64,000 nt of DNA, from assembly GCA_016788065.1 (NCBI GenBank), contig JAEUTI010000089.1, positions 1-64,000 on the forward strand. The letters run 5' to 3'. Every line of letters starts with the position of its first letter. Position 1 is the first letter of the stretch. The translations under genes were made by a program, and so were the position numbers. Of the stretch, positions 27,805-35,786 are shown one piece after another. The notes under the pieces are model-generated. The model did no database searches and was not told the origin of the DNA. It saw only the letters and a list, made by a program, of their open reading frames with translations. The stretch comes from Bacteroidia bacterium. GTDB taxonomy: Bacteria > Bacteroidota > Bacteroidia > AKYH767-A > OLB10.

Positions 27805-29673
27805 ATGTGCGGCATTGCTGGAATTTTCGGAATTAAAGATAAGGATCAATCTGCTGTAATTATACAACAGATGAACGACCGTATTGCACATCGCGGACCC
27901 GATGATCAGGGAATCTATACCGATGAATTTGTAGCACTCGGTCACCGGAGGCTCGCAATTCTCGACCTCTCCCCTGCCGGTCACCAACCCATGCACAGTC
28001 TGGATGGGAATATTGAAATTATTTTTAATGGTGAAATCTATAACTTCATGGAAATCCGTGAGAAAATAGATAACTATGATTTCAAAACACGAAGTGATAC
28101 AGAAGTAATTATTGCTGCATATCTGAAATGGGGCAAACAATGCGTGCATCAGTTTAATGGCATGTTTGCTTTTGCTATTTGGGATAAAACTAAAAAGGAA
28201 TTATTTATTGCACGCGACAGACTCGGAATAAAACCTGTCTATTATTATTTAGATGGTTCCGTATTATATTTTTCTTCCGAAATCAGATCACTGCTAGCAT
28301 CTGGAAAAGTTCCTAAAAAAATCAACCGGAATGCGCTTGCCGATTATTTTACTTATCAGACTGTCCATGCACCCTATACTATAATTGACAAGGTACTGAT
28401 GCTGATGCCCGGTCATCACATGACTGTTTCAATGTCAGGCATGAAGATTGAAAAATATTGGGATATTATTGCAAACCGGTCAAAAGCTGCAGAAGGAAAA
28501 TCGTACAGCGATGTTTGTAGTGATGTGCGTAAGTTATTTGAAGCTGCCATTAAACGTCGCCTCATCAGTGACGTGCCGTTTGGAGCATTTCTGTCAGGTG
28601 GTATCGATTCATCAGCAGTTGTTGGTTACATGAGCAAGGTACAACAGCAACCGGTGAAGACTTTCAATATTTCATTCGATGAAAGCGAATTCAGTGAAGC
28701 CAAATATGCAAGAATTATCTCCGAAAAATTCGGAACCGACCATAAAGAACTAAAACTAACACCCGCCGATTTTCTTGCTGCATTGCCGGCAGCCATGAGT
28801 GCGCTCGATCATCCGAGCGGTGATGGCCCCAATTCTTATATCGTTTCTAAAATTACGAGAGAGAACGGAATTACCATGGCACTCTCCGGACTTGGTGGTG
28901 ATGAATTATTTGCCGGCTATCCCGTTTTCAACAGAAGCCTTCAGTTCGAAAGCAAGAAGTGGTTGTGGAATATTCCAGCAGGAATCCGCAAAATAATGGG
29001 TGCTGTAGCGATGAAAATTAAACCCGGAATTATGGGTGAAAAATACAACCAGTTGCTTTCGTTACCATCGGGAAGTGTAGCTGATACTTTTCCGGTATCT
29101 CGACAAATAAGCACACCGGATCATATTGCAAAACTGCTGAACTTTCCGATGCCACCCGACCGCGTAGCTGAAATTGTTTCGGAAGAACTTAGAAATAATA
29201 AAGATCTTGGTGTATTATCACAGGTGAGTGTTGCTGAAATCACCACCTACATGCAAAATATTTTATTGCGCGATACCGATCAGATGAGCATGGCCTCTGC
29301 ATTGGAAGTTCGGGTTCCTTTCCTCGATTACGAACTGGTAGAATATGTAATGGGAATTGATGATGAATACAAAACTCCATCTTTCCCTAAAAAATTGCTG
29401 GTAGAAAGTATGGGCGATTTACTTCCCGATGAAATTGTGCATCGCAAAAAAATGGGATTCACGTTCCCCTGGGAAAAATGGCTGCGAAACGATTTAAAAA
29501 GTTTCTGTGAAACCCGAATTCAATCGCTGGCAAAACGTCCATTTATAAATGAAAAAGTGCTGTTAAACAGATGGCAACAATTTCTGGATGGCAATCCTGC
29601 TGTCAGATGGCCCGATATATGGATTGGTGTGGTTCTGGAAAACTGGTTGATAGAAAACAAGATCGAAAATTAA
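27805..29673 (+). CDS. asnB: Glutamine-dependent asparagine synthase-like amidotransferase
   Basis: 622 aa. The N-terminal class II glutaminase starts MCGIAGIFG with Cys2 as nucleophile, followed by HRGPDDQG and FNGEIYN. The C-terminal synthetase domain has the ATP pyrophosphatase loop SGGIDSS (about 265-271) and LSGLGGDELFAGYP. It is full length for AsnB. Within EPS loci such enzymes are thought to amidate carboxyl groups of sugars or add amino groups, but the sequence cannot separate that from ordinary asparagine synthesis. It has 5-bp and 4-bp gaps to its neighbours, so it is part of the EPS operon, which favours polymer modification. Confidence 0.92.
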   Translation: MCGIAGIFGIKDKDQSAVIIQQMNDRIAHRGPDDQGIYTDEFVALGHRRLAILDLSPAGHQPMHSLDGNIEIIFNGEIYNFMEIREKIDNYDFKTRSDTEVIIAAYLKWGKQCVHQFNGMFAFAIWDKTKKELFIARDRLGIKPVYYYLDGSVLYFSSEIRSLLASGKVPKKINRNALADYFTYQTVHAPYTIIDKVLMLMPGHHMTVSMSGMKIEKYWDIIANRSKAAEGKSYSDVCSDVRKLFEAAIKRRLISDVPFGAFLSGGIDSSAVVGYMSKVQQQPVKTFNISFDESEFSEAKYARIISEKFGTDHKELKLTPADFLAALPAAMSALDHPSGDGPNSYIVSKITRENGITMALSGLGGDELFAGYPVFNRSLQFESKKWLWNIPAGIRKIMGAVAMKIKPGIMGEKYNQLLSLPSGSVADTFPVSRQISTPDHIAKLLNFPMPPDRVAEIVSEELRNNKDLGVLSQVSVAEITTYMQNILLRDTDQMSMASALEVRVPFLDYELVEYVMGIDDEYKTPSFPKKLLVESMGDLLPDEIVHRKKMGFTFPWEKWLRNDLKSFCETRIQSLAKRPFINEKVLLNRWQQFLDGNPAVRWPDIWIGVVLENWLIENKIEN

Positions 29674-29677
29674 TATC

Positions 29678-30238
29678 ATGGAAAAAATCAAAACCGATCT
29701 TTCGAAATTCGATAACAGCTGGTATCAGCATGGCGGATCAACCATAAAACTGGCTTTGTGGCATGTAGTATCTGCTATTTTTTTTCTGAATCATTTATCT
29801 GCAATGAGCAGTGTTAAAGTTTCGCTGTTGCGGATGTTTGGCGCTAAGGTCGGCAAAGGTGTGGTGATAAAGCAATGTGTTCGAATCAAATATCCGTGGC
29901 TCCTGGAAATTGGAGATCATGTGTGGATTGGTGAATGTTGCTGGATAGAAAACCATGCACCGGTTAAAATCGGAAATCATGCCTGTATTTCTCAGGATGC
30001 TATGCTTCTTTGCGGAAATCACAATTATAAAAAGTCGGGTTTCGACCTGATTACCGGTAAAATTACACTAGAAGAGGGTGTGTGGATAGGTGCCAAATCA
30101 ACCGTCACCCCAGGAGTTACCTGTAAATCGCATTCCGTCTTGAGTGTTAATTCCGTCGCCAGCAGCAATTTAGAGCCTTATGGGATATATCGGGGTAATC
30201 CAGCTGTATTCCAAAAGGAAAGAGTTATAAAAGAGTAA
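29678..30238 (+). CDS. WcaF-type hexapeptide-repeat acetyltransferase
   Basis: 186 aa, left-handed beta-helix acetyltransferase. The N-terminal region FDNSWYQHGGSTIKLALWHV matches the WcaF/colanic acid acetyltransferase family. Hexapeptide repeats run from about VGKGVVIKQCVRIKYP through IGDHVWIGECCWIENHAPVK to LEEGVWIGAKSTVTPGVT, with the catalytic His likely in GNHNYKKSGFDL. It probably O-acetylates a sugar of the repeat unit with acetyl-CoA. It is coupled to asnB by a 4-bp gap and is followed by a 123-bp intergenic region with hairpins. Confidence 0.9.
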   Translation: MEKIKTDLSKFDNSWYQHGGSTIKLALWHVVSAIFFLNHLSAMSSVKVSLLRMFGAKVGKGVVIKQCVRIKYPWLLEIGDHVWIGECCWIENHAPVKIGNHACISQDAMLLCGNHNYKKSGFDLITGKITLEEGVWIGAKSTVTPGVTCKSHSVLSVNSVASSNLEPYGIYRGNPAVFQKERVIKE

Positions 30239-30246
30239 TATCTTTG
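30239..30246 (+). promoter_or_regulatory. -7 box before the last EPS glycosyltransferase
   Basis: TATCTTTG is an exact TAnnTTTG match directly after the acetyltransferase stop codon. No TTG lies at the ideal -33 distance. If used, transcription starts at about 30252, at the foot of the first hairpin. Confidence 0.35.
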
Positions 30247-30251
30247 CTGTA

Positions 30252-30320
30252 ACCCTTTGAGTCGTTAAAGGGTATAATAACAGACCGGATGATTTCAGGA
30301 AGCGAAATTGAAATCACCGG
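30252..30320 (+). promoter_or_regulatory. Two consecutive hairpins in the leader of the terminal glycosyltransferase gene
   Basis: Hairpin 1 pairs ACCCTTT (30252-30258) with AAAGGGT (30267-30273), with an 8-nt loop. Hairpin 2 pairs CCGG plus TGATTTCA (30285-30297, one bulged A) with TGAAATCACCGG (30309-30320), a 12-bp stem with an 11-nt loop. Neither is followed by a run of T, so ordinary intrinsic termination is unlikely. They may form a structured 5' leader or protect an RNA end after processing. Confidence 0.5.
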
Positions 30321-30361
30321 ACTAATTGTCATTGAGCTTGTAACCTTCATAACCTTTTCCA

Positions 30362-31117
30362 TTGAAAATCTCTATTATTACCATCACTTACAACAGTGAA
30401 AAAACTGTTGAGGATACTATCAAATCGGTAGTGTCACAGGATTTCCCGAATGTGGAATATCTGATCATTGACGGCTTATCGAAAGATAAAACCCTACAGG
30501 TAGTCAATAAATACTCTGCTTATATCGATAAAGTTGTCTCTGAAAAAGACAAAGGCCTTTATGATGCTTTGAATAAAGGTATCAAGCATGCTACCGGTGA
30601 AGTGATAGGGATGCTTCATTCCGATGATGTGTATGCCAATAATCAGGTTTTATCGAAGGTAGCACAGCAATTCGCTATTGATCCGGCTTTGGAAGCAGTT
30701 TATGCCGATTTAGTTTTTGTTGATCGTGAAAATACTGATAAGGTATTACGTACCTGGAAGTCGGGAGCATATAAAGAAGATGCCTTCAAGCAAGGCTGGA
30801 TGCCACCTCATCCAACATTTTTTGTAAAGAAATCGGTGTATGAAAAACTGGGAGGTTTTAATCTCGATTTGAAACTTTCCGCCGATTATGAATTAATGCT
30901 TCGTTTCATTCATAAAGAAAAAATTAAAATTGCTTATTTACCGGAGATCATTGTCAAAATGAGAATGGGTGGAATCAGCAACACCAGTTTCTTTGTGAAG
31001 TTAAAAGCGAATATGGAAGACAAGCTTGCGTGGAAATTAAATGGAGTTAAACCCGGATGGTTCACTACAATTCGTAAGCCATTGAAAAAACTGAGTCAGT
31101 ATTTCGTGAAAAGCTAA
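30362..31117 (+). CDS. Glycosyltransferase family 2
   Basis: 251 aa, inverting GT-A enzyme. It begins KISIITITYNSEKTVEDTIK, with DGLSKDKTLQVVNKY for nucleotide binding, a metal-binding segment MLHSDDVYANN and LSADYELMLRFIHKEKIKIA later. The start codon is TTG at 30362. A stop codon in frame at 30350-30352 leaves no ATG choice, and this start gives the standard family N-terminus. Unlike the other EPS genes it is separated from its upstream neighbour by 123 bp with hairpins. It overlaps the convergent purN gene by 4 bp. It probably adds one sugar of the repeat unit. Confidence 0.92.
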   Translation: MKISIITITYNSEKTVEDTIKSVVSQDFPNVEYLIIDGLSKDKTLQVVNKYSAYIDKVVSEKDKGLYDALNKGIKHATGEVIGMLHSDDVYANNQVLSKVAQQFAIDPALEAVYADLVFVDRENTDKVLRTWKSGAYKEDAFKQGWMPPHPTFFVKKSVYEKLGGFNLDLKLSADYELMLRFIHKEKIKIAYLPEIIVKMRMGGISNTSFFVKLKANMEDKLAWKLNGVKPGWFTTIRKPLKKLSQYFVKS

Positions 31118-31689
31118 ACCGGCATTTCATTTCTCAGTAACTGCTCCACCACAACAGGAAACCATTTCATTTCCAGCTCATGAATTTTTGCGGCAACATC
31201 CTGCGGGGTGTCTGTCTCCAGTAATGCTGTTTCATATTGTGCAATGATTTCACCTTCATCAAAATTTTCGTTGACATAGTGAATGGTTATACCGGTTTTG
31301 GTTTCCCCAGCCGCTACCACAGCTTCATGCACATGCATGCCATACATACCTTTTCCGCCAAAAGCGGGTAACAAGGCCGGATGAATATTTATAATGCGAT
31401 TGTAGAAATTTCGAATGAGATCTTTTGGAACCAGTTTTAAAAAACCGGCCAAAATAACAAGATCAATTTCCTTTTCCTTCAGAAAGGTCAATACACTTCC
31501 ATTTTCAAATGCTTCCTTATTCATATAATAAGAAGGAACTCCAAGACGGGCCATTCGCTCATGAACAAATGCATTTTTGCGGTCAGAAATCACCAATTCG
31601 ACCCTTGCCAGGGGATGATTTGAAAAATAATTGACCAGATTTTCGGCATTTGAACCCGATCCGGAGGCCAAAATGGCTAGTTTTTTCAT
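31114..31689 (-). CDS. purN: Phosphoribosylglycinamide formyltransferase PurN
   Basis: Third step of purine synthesis, formylating GAR with 10-formyl-tetrahydrofolate. It is 191 aa, starting KKLAILASGSGSNAENLVNY, the phosphate-binding loop. The catalytic Asn and His are in NIHPALLPAFGG and the catalytic Asp in NENFDEGEIIAQ. It is convergent with the last EPS glycosyltransferase gene (4-bp overlap) and divergent from acpP, sharing a 170-bp upstream region. A TACCTTCG box at 31694-31701 on the minus strand could be a degenerate -7 element. Its 10-formyl-THF substrate can be made by the fhs product encoded at 55-57 kb. Confidence 0.95.
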   Translation of the reverse strand: MKKLAILASGSGSNAENLVNYFSNHPLARVELVISDRKNAFVHERMARLGVPSYYMNKEAFENGSVLTFLKEKEIDLVILAGFLKLVPKDLIRNFYNRIINIHPALLPAFGGKGMYGMHVHEAVVAAGETKTGITIHYVNENFDEGEIIAQYETALLETDTPQDVAAKIHELEMKWFPVVVEQLLRNEMPV

Positions 31690-31801
31690 CCCGCGAAGGT
31701 AAATAAACCTCGTTTAAAGGCAGAAAAAAGTGGGAAAATGGACTTATTTACCTTCTTATGCCCCATCAACATGCTGTTTTTCATAATATTACGAATATAT
31801 T

Positions 31802-31832
31802 TTGATCATTAAAGTATAAATTTGTTACTTTG
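31802..31832 (+). promoter_or_regulatory. acpP promoter
   Basis: TTG at 31802-31804 is followed after 20 nt by TTACTTTG (31825-31832), one mismatch from TAnnTTTG with ideal spacing. Transcription would start at about 31839, leaving a leader of about 20 nt before the acpP ATG. An additional TAAATTTG (31817-31824) has poor spacing. Confidence 0.55.
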
Positions 31833-31859
31833 CGCTTCAACTTTAAATTACTAAAAACT

Positions 31860-32096
31860 ATGTCAGACATTGCAACCCGCGTAAAAGCAATTATTGTTGA
31901 CAAACTAGGTGTTGATGAGAGTGAAGTACAGACTGAGTCCAGCTTTACTAACGATCTGGGCGCTGATTCTTTGGATACAGTTGAATTAATCATGGAATTC
32001 GAGAAAGAATTCAATATCGCTATTCCTGATGATCAGGCTGAAAAAATCAGCACGGTTGGACAGGCTATCGATTACATCACGGCAAACGTAAAGTAA
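31860..32096 (+). CDS. acpP: Acyl carrier protein
   Basis: 78 aa. It carries acyl chains during fatty acid synthesis on a phosphopantetheine attached to Ser37 in [12 protein letters not shown]. The rest is the standard acidic four-helix [37 protein letters not shown] and [11 protein letters not shown] chose the ATG at 31860 over an earlier in-frame TTG at 31830, because that one lies inside the probable -7 box and the family begins MSDIATRV. It is the first gene of the common acpP-fabF-rnc operon. Confidence 0.97.
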   Translation: MSDIATRVKAIIVDKLGVDESEVQTESSFTNDLGADSLDTVELIMEFEKEFNIAIPDDQAEKISTVGQAIDYITANVK

Positions 32097-32115
32097 TCAC
32101 ACCTTTTTTTACCGG

Positions 32116-33369
32116 ATGAAATTCAAAAGAGTTGTAGTAACAGGGCTAGGTGCGCTCACCCCATTAGGCAATACGGTTTCGGAATACTGGAATGGACTTG
32201 TTAATGGCGTAAGTGGTGCCGGCCCTATTACACGCTTTGATGCATCAAAATTTAAGACCCGTTTTGCATGTGAAGTAAAAAACTTCGATCCGGGTAGTAT
32301 TCTCGACAGAAAAGAAGCACGTAAACTAGATTTATTCAGTCAGTTCGGACTCGCAGCAGCCATTCAGGCTATTGAAGATTCGAAAGTAGTTTCGCACCCC
32401 TCCTTTAATCCCGATCGTGTTGGAGTAATCTGGGCGGCAGGAATTGGTGGATTGCGAACCTTCATGGATGAAGCAAGTGCATTTGCTAAAGGTGATGGAA
32501 CACCACGATTTAATCCCTTCTTCATTCCTAAAATGATTATTGATATTGCTTCCGGCCATATCTCTATTCGTTATGGTTTGCGTGGACCAAATTATGCGAC
32601 TGTTTCAGCCTGTGCATCTTCAACTCATGCATTAAATGATGCCTTTATGCTGATTAAACTCGGCAAGGCAGATGCAATTGTTGCAGGTGGCTCTGAAGCT
32701 GCCATTAATGAACCTGCCGTTGGAGGATTCAATGCTATGCATGCTTTATCGGAACGAAATGATAGTCCGGAAACTGCATCACGTCCGTTCGATCTTGATC
32801 GCGATGGGTTTGTGATGGGTGAAGGTGCTGCAGCAGTAGTTCTGGAAGAATATGAACATGCTATTGCCCGTGGAGCAACTATTTATGCTGAAATGATGGG
32901 TGGTGGTATGTCTGCCGATGCTTATCACATCACTGCACCGCATCCGGAAGGACTTGGAGCATTGAATGTGATGAAGAATGCTTTACATGATGCCGAAATG
33001 GAAGCAACCGAAATTGATTACATCAATGTACACGGAACTTCTACTCCTTTAGGAGATATCAGTGAAGTAAAAGCTATTGAAAGTGTGTTTGGTGAACATG
33101 CTTATAAGTTAAATATCAGTTCTACGAAATCAATGACCGGTCACTTACTTGGTGCAGCCGGTGCCATTGAATCTTTAGCTTCCATTCTTGCTGTACAAAA
33201 TGATATTGTGCCACCTACAATTAATCATTTTACCGATGACCCACAGTTTGATCCCAGACTGAACTTTACTTTTAACAAAGCACAACATCGCATAGTAAAT
33301 GCTGCCCTCAGTAACACTTTTGGTTTTGGAGGTCACAATGCATCTGTTATATTCAGGAAAATAAAATAA
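32116..33369 (+). CDS. fabF: 3-oxoacyl-ACP synthase II (FabF)
   Basis: Elongating beta-ketoacyl-ACP synthase, 417 aa, cytoplasmic and dimeric. The catalytic Cys is in TVSACASSTHAL, and the two active-site histidines are in NVHGTSTPLGD and SMTGHLLGAAG. The N-terminus KRVVVTGLGALTPLGNTV and the C-terminus SNTFGFGGHNASVIF are standard. It lies 19 bp after acpP and 6 bp before the rnc start, in the same frame as rnc with a single TAA between. Confidence 0.97.
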   Translation: MKFKRVVVTGLGALTPLGNTVSEYWNGLVNGVSGAGPITRFDASKFKTRFACEVKNFDPGSILDRKEARKLDLFSQFGLAAAIQAIEDSKVVSHPSFNPDRVGVIWAAGIGGLRTFMDEASAFAKGDGTPRFNPFFIPKMIIDIASGHISIRYGLRGPNYATVSACASSTHALNDAFMLIKLGKADAIVAGGSEAAINEPAVGGFNAMHALSERNDSPETASRPFDLDRDGFVMGEGAAAVVLEEYEHAIARGATIYAEMMGGGMSADAYHITAPHPEGLGALNVMKNALHDAEMEATEIDYINVHGTSTPLGDISEVKAIESVFGEHAYKLNISSTKSMTGHLLGAAGAIESLASILAVQNDIVPPTINHFTDDPQFDPRLNFTFNKAQHRIVNAALSNTFGFGGHNASVIFRKIK

Positions 33370-33375
33370 ATCCTT

Positions 33376-34110
33376 TTGGACTTCCTGCTGCCTTACCGCC
33401 TGTTATTCTCAGGTGATAAAGAATTGATTCTTTCTCTCCGGAATATTCTTGGATTCTATCCGAAAAATATCGCTATTTATAAACTTGCATTTTCTCACCG
33501 TTCAGTTGCACCAACAACTGTTAATGGCATGCAAATGTCGAATGAGCGCCTTGAATATTTAGGTGATGCTGTTTTAGGTGCGATAGTAGCTGAGCTGTTA
33601 TTCAGAAGGTTTCCATTCAGAGATGAAGGATTCCTGACAGAAATGCGTTCACGTTTGGTGAGCAGGGAACATTTAAAGAGTTTGGCATTAAAAATTGGCC
33701 TCGATAAATACATCAAAAATAACTCCGGTCCGGGCATGTACCGATCTATGTATGGAGATGCATTTGAAGCGTTGGTAGGTGCTATTTTTCTGGATAAAGG
33801 ATATAAAGCTGCGGAGCATTTTATAGTCGACAGAATGATTCGTTTGCATGTAGATCTCAACGATATTGAACTGGCAGACTCTAATTTTAAAAGCCGAATT
33901 ATTAATTGGGCACAACGTGAGAAAAAATCTATTGTCTTTGAAACACTCGAAGAAGGTAATGGCAATAAATTAATAAAAGTCAGACTGGTAATTGATGGTG
34001 AAGAAATTTCAACGGGCGCTGATTTTGTAAAGAAAAAAGCAGAACAAATTGCTGCCGGAAAAGCTTGTGAAATATTAAAAGTACTTCCCGATTCTAAAGA
34101 CGATCAGTAA
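33376..34110 (+). CDS. rnc: Ribonuclease III
   Basis: Endonuclease for double-stranded RNA in rRNA maturation and RNA decay. It is 244 aa with the signature NERLEYLGDAVLG, the second catalytic cluster YGDAFEALVGAIFLDKG and a C-terminal double-stranded RNA-binding domain ending about KKKAEQIAAGKACEIL. The start is the TTG at 33376. No ATG is available before the catalytic domain, because the same frame reaches back only two codons to the fabF stop, and the translated N-terminus LLPYRLLFSGDKELI fits Bacteroidota RNase III. Initiation is probably coupled to the end of fabF. Confidence 0.94.
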   Translation: MDFLLPYRLLFSGDKELILSLRNILGFYPKNIAIYKLAFSHRSVAPTTVNGMQMSNERLEYLGDAVLGAIVAELLFRRFPFRDEGFLTEMRSRLVSREHLKSLALKIGLDKYIKNNSGPGMYRSMYGDAFEALVGAIFLDKGYKAAEHFIVDRMIRLHVDLNDIELADSNFKSRIINWAQREKKSIVFETLEEGNGNKLIKVRLVIDGEEISTGADFVKKKAEQIAAGKACEILKVLPDSKDDQ

Positions 34111-34138
34111 GATATTTATTGGTCAACGACAAAATATC
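34111..34138. terminator. Weak hairpin between convergent rnc and the hypothetical gene
   Basis: GATATTT (34111-34117) pairs with AAATATC (34132-34138) in the 43-bp convergent gap. The stem is AT-rich and has no clear T run, so it is at best a weak bidirectional terminator. Confidence 0.25.
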
Positions 34139-34153
34139 AGCTAGTCATCATTT

Positions 34154-35584
34154 TCACTTTTTCATTTTTTCTTCTGTCTTTTTCCTCAACCAGTTAATAT
34201 CTGCAATTTGTTTAACAGTATTAATTTCCTGTAGTAATGCTTCTAGTTTGTCGGGTTGCCATGCTGCTTTTTTAAGTGCAGTTGTGAATTTAATCATATT
34301 CCGATAAATAGTTCTCTGGTACTCGGATACCATTTTGTTCCTGTTAAGAAAAATCCTGAAGGCTGCAATGTGATAAAAGAATGTTTCTTCATCGTCCATT
34401 TCATAATAACACTTCAACAAAATGGCACGCATATCGAGCTGGTAATATAAATCGGTGAATTCAACCTGTCGCAATTGAGATAGTGCCTTACGGTAATCGC
34501 CAATACTGAAATAATAGTAGGCAAGATTATAAACAAAGGCATTTTCCTGCTCATGAGGTTGCAAAAATTTCTTGTAAGATTCAATAAAGTTGAACACCCA
34601 ATCGTGATTGCCGCTGCGAATACCAATTACAACAATATTTTTAAAATCCCATTGCGATAAATAACCATTGTTAAAAATTACTTTTCGCTCTAAAACTGAT
34701 TGGTAAATCCTGAATAATTTATTCACATAATGAGCCTGTCCCTGATTAATTTTTTTGATGCAATAATTCATTTGATACTGATACATATCTCTTAAATCAG
34801 AATGCATGAAATTATTTCCTGAAGAAATTAATAAATGATCGAGCTCTTCAAAATGCACTTCATTTTCCGGCTCTGTTAATGTCATTAAAACGCGGAAGTA
34901 AGATGCAATTAATGGGACTTCTTTGAATGCACCATTCCTCAGTTGCTCCAGCAATTCATCACGCATAAAAAAATCATAATTCACTGCCATTACATTTTGC
35001 ACATTAATGATTGCACATAACATCTGTAACTTTCTGGCGATATAAAATTTATCTAAAAAACGTGTTGCTTCACCAATGGGACTTTCATCAGATCGTTTTT
35101 GTCGAGGTAAAAAATGATTCATGTGAATGTATTCCGACTGATGACGTGCAAAATAAAAACCGGCATCCTTTACCAGGTCCATGTCATTGGCTACAGTTTC
35201 AGGTTGATACTCGGACAAATATGCTTTATCGGCTCCTCTTTTTGCCAATTCTTCCAAAAGGAGCAAATCTGCAGTACGTCCATCAATTTGTAATGCCTTG
35301 ATTTTTAAATAGCTACAAGCTAATTTATACAAATCGGTCATTGCATACCTTAATTTCTTATCTTCATATGTCTTTTGCCCGGAAAATCTGAAATAAAGTT
35401 CTTCTCTGGTAAGTGTACAAGTATGTAAATCGGGATGAAAATCGCTCAATACCTCATACAATTCCAAAGCCCTTCCGGAGGGTCCACCTATGCCGGAAAC
35501 AATGAAATTGCGGAATTCCCGCCATTCTACAGGGGTAATTGCAACAAGGATACTGAACAATTTCGATTTCGACCAACTTTGCAT
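34154..35584 (-). CDS. Hypothetical helical (TPR-like) protein, Bacteroidota-specific type
   Basis: 476 aa from the ATG at 35584; a TTG three codons earlier is less likely. It is almost entirely helical, with no signal peptide or membrane segment. Segments such as NAFVYNLAYYYFSIGDYRKALSQL look like TPR helix pairs. The N-terminus KLFSILVAITPVEWREFRNF and the middle HQSEYIHMNHFLPRQKR are not from a family I can name. I recall similar uncharacterised proteins only in Bacteroidota. It is convergent with rnc and divergent from the following T9SS gene. The function is unknown; a scaffold or regulatory role would be a guess. Confidence 0.75.
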   Translation of the reverse strand: MQSWSKSKLFSILVAITPVEWREFRNFIVSGIGGPSGRALELYEVLSDFHPDLHTCTLTREELYFRFSGQKTYEDKKLRYAMTDLYKLACSYLKIKALQIDGRTADLLLLEELAKRGADKAYLSEYQPETVANDMDLVKDAGFYFARHQSEYIHMNHFLPRQKRSDESPIGEATRFLDKFYIARKLQMLCAIINVQNVMAVNYDFFMRDELLEQLRNGAFKEVPLIASYFRVLMTLTEPENEVHFEELDHLLISSGNNFMHSDLRDMYQYQMNYCIKKINQGQAHYVNKLFRIYQSVLERKVIFNNGYLSQWDFKNIVVIGIRSGNHDWVFNFIESYKKFLQPHEQENAFVYNLAYYYFSIGDYRKALSQLRQVEFTDLYYQLDMRAILLKCYYEMDDEETFFYHIAAFRIFLNRNKMVSEYQRTIYRNMIKFTTALKKAAWQPDKLEALLQEINTVKQIADINWLRKKTEEKMKK

Positions 35585-35742
35585 ATCCGACAAAATTAAT
35601 AAAATTAATTAACTTAAATAATTTACATAACATTAATTTTCAACATTTTACAAATTTATGTTTACTTATATCATAATTTTAAGCAAAATAATCGACTCGA
35701 CAAAAGCGATATTTTGTATTTCAAGGATTGATATTAGTGAAA

Positions 35743-35774
35743 TACATTTGTAATGTGATAGAAGATTTATCACA
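35743..35774 (+). promoter_or_regulatory. -7 box with overlapping inverted repeat upstream of the T9SS gene
   Basis: TACATTTG (35743-35750) is an exact TAnnTTTG match. Just downstream TGTGATA (35754-35760) is repeated inverted as TATCACA (35768-35774) with a 7-nt spacer. The repeat would cover the transcription start and lies 12 nt before the ATG. It may be an operator or an mRNA hairpin. No TTG sits at the ideal -33 distance. Confidence 0.4.
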
Positions 35775-35786
35775 ATTAACTGGGCC

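Noticed and set aside
31817-31824. TAAATTTG as the acpP -7 box
   Set aside because: Only 12 nt from the TTG at 31802; the TTACTTTG at 31825 has the correct 20-nt spacing.
33495-33965. 156-codon minus-strand frame opposite rnc
   Set aside because: Antisense to the RNase III catalytic domain; no independent evidence.
35754-35774. Canonical CRP binding site
   Set aside because: The half-sites fit TGTGA/TCACA, but the spacing between them is 11 nt instead of 6, so it is listed only as an inverted repeat.
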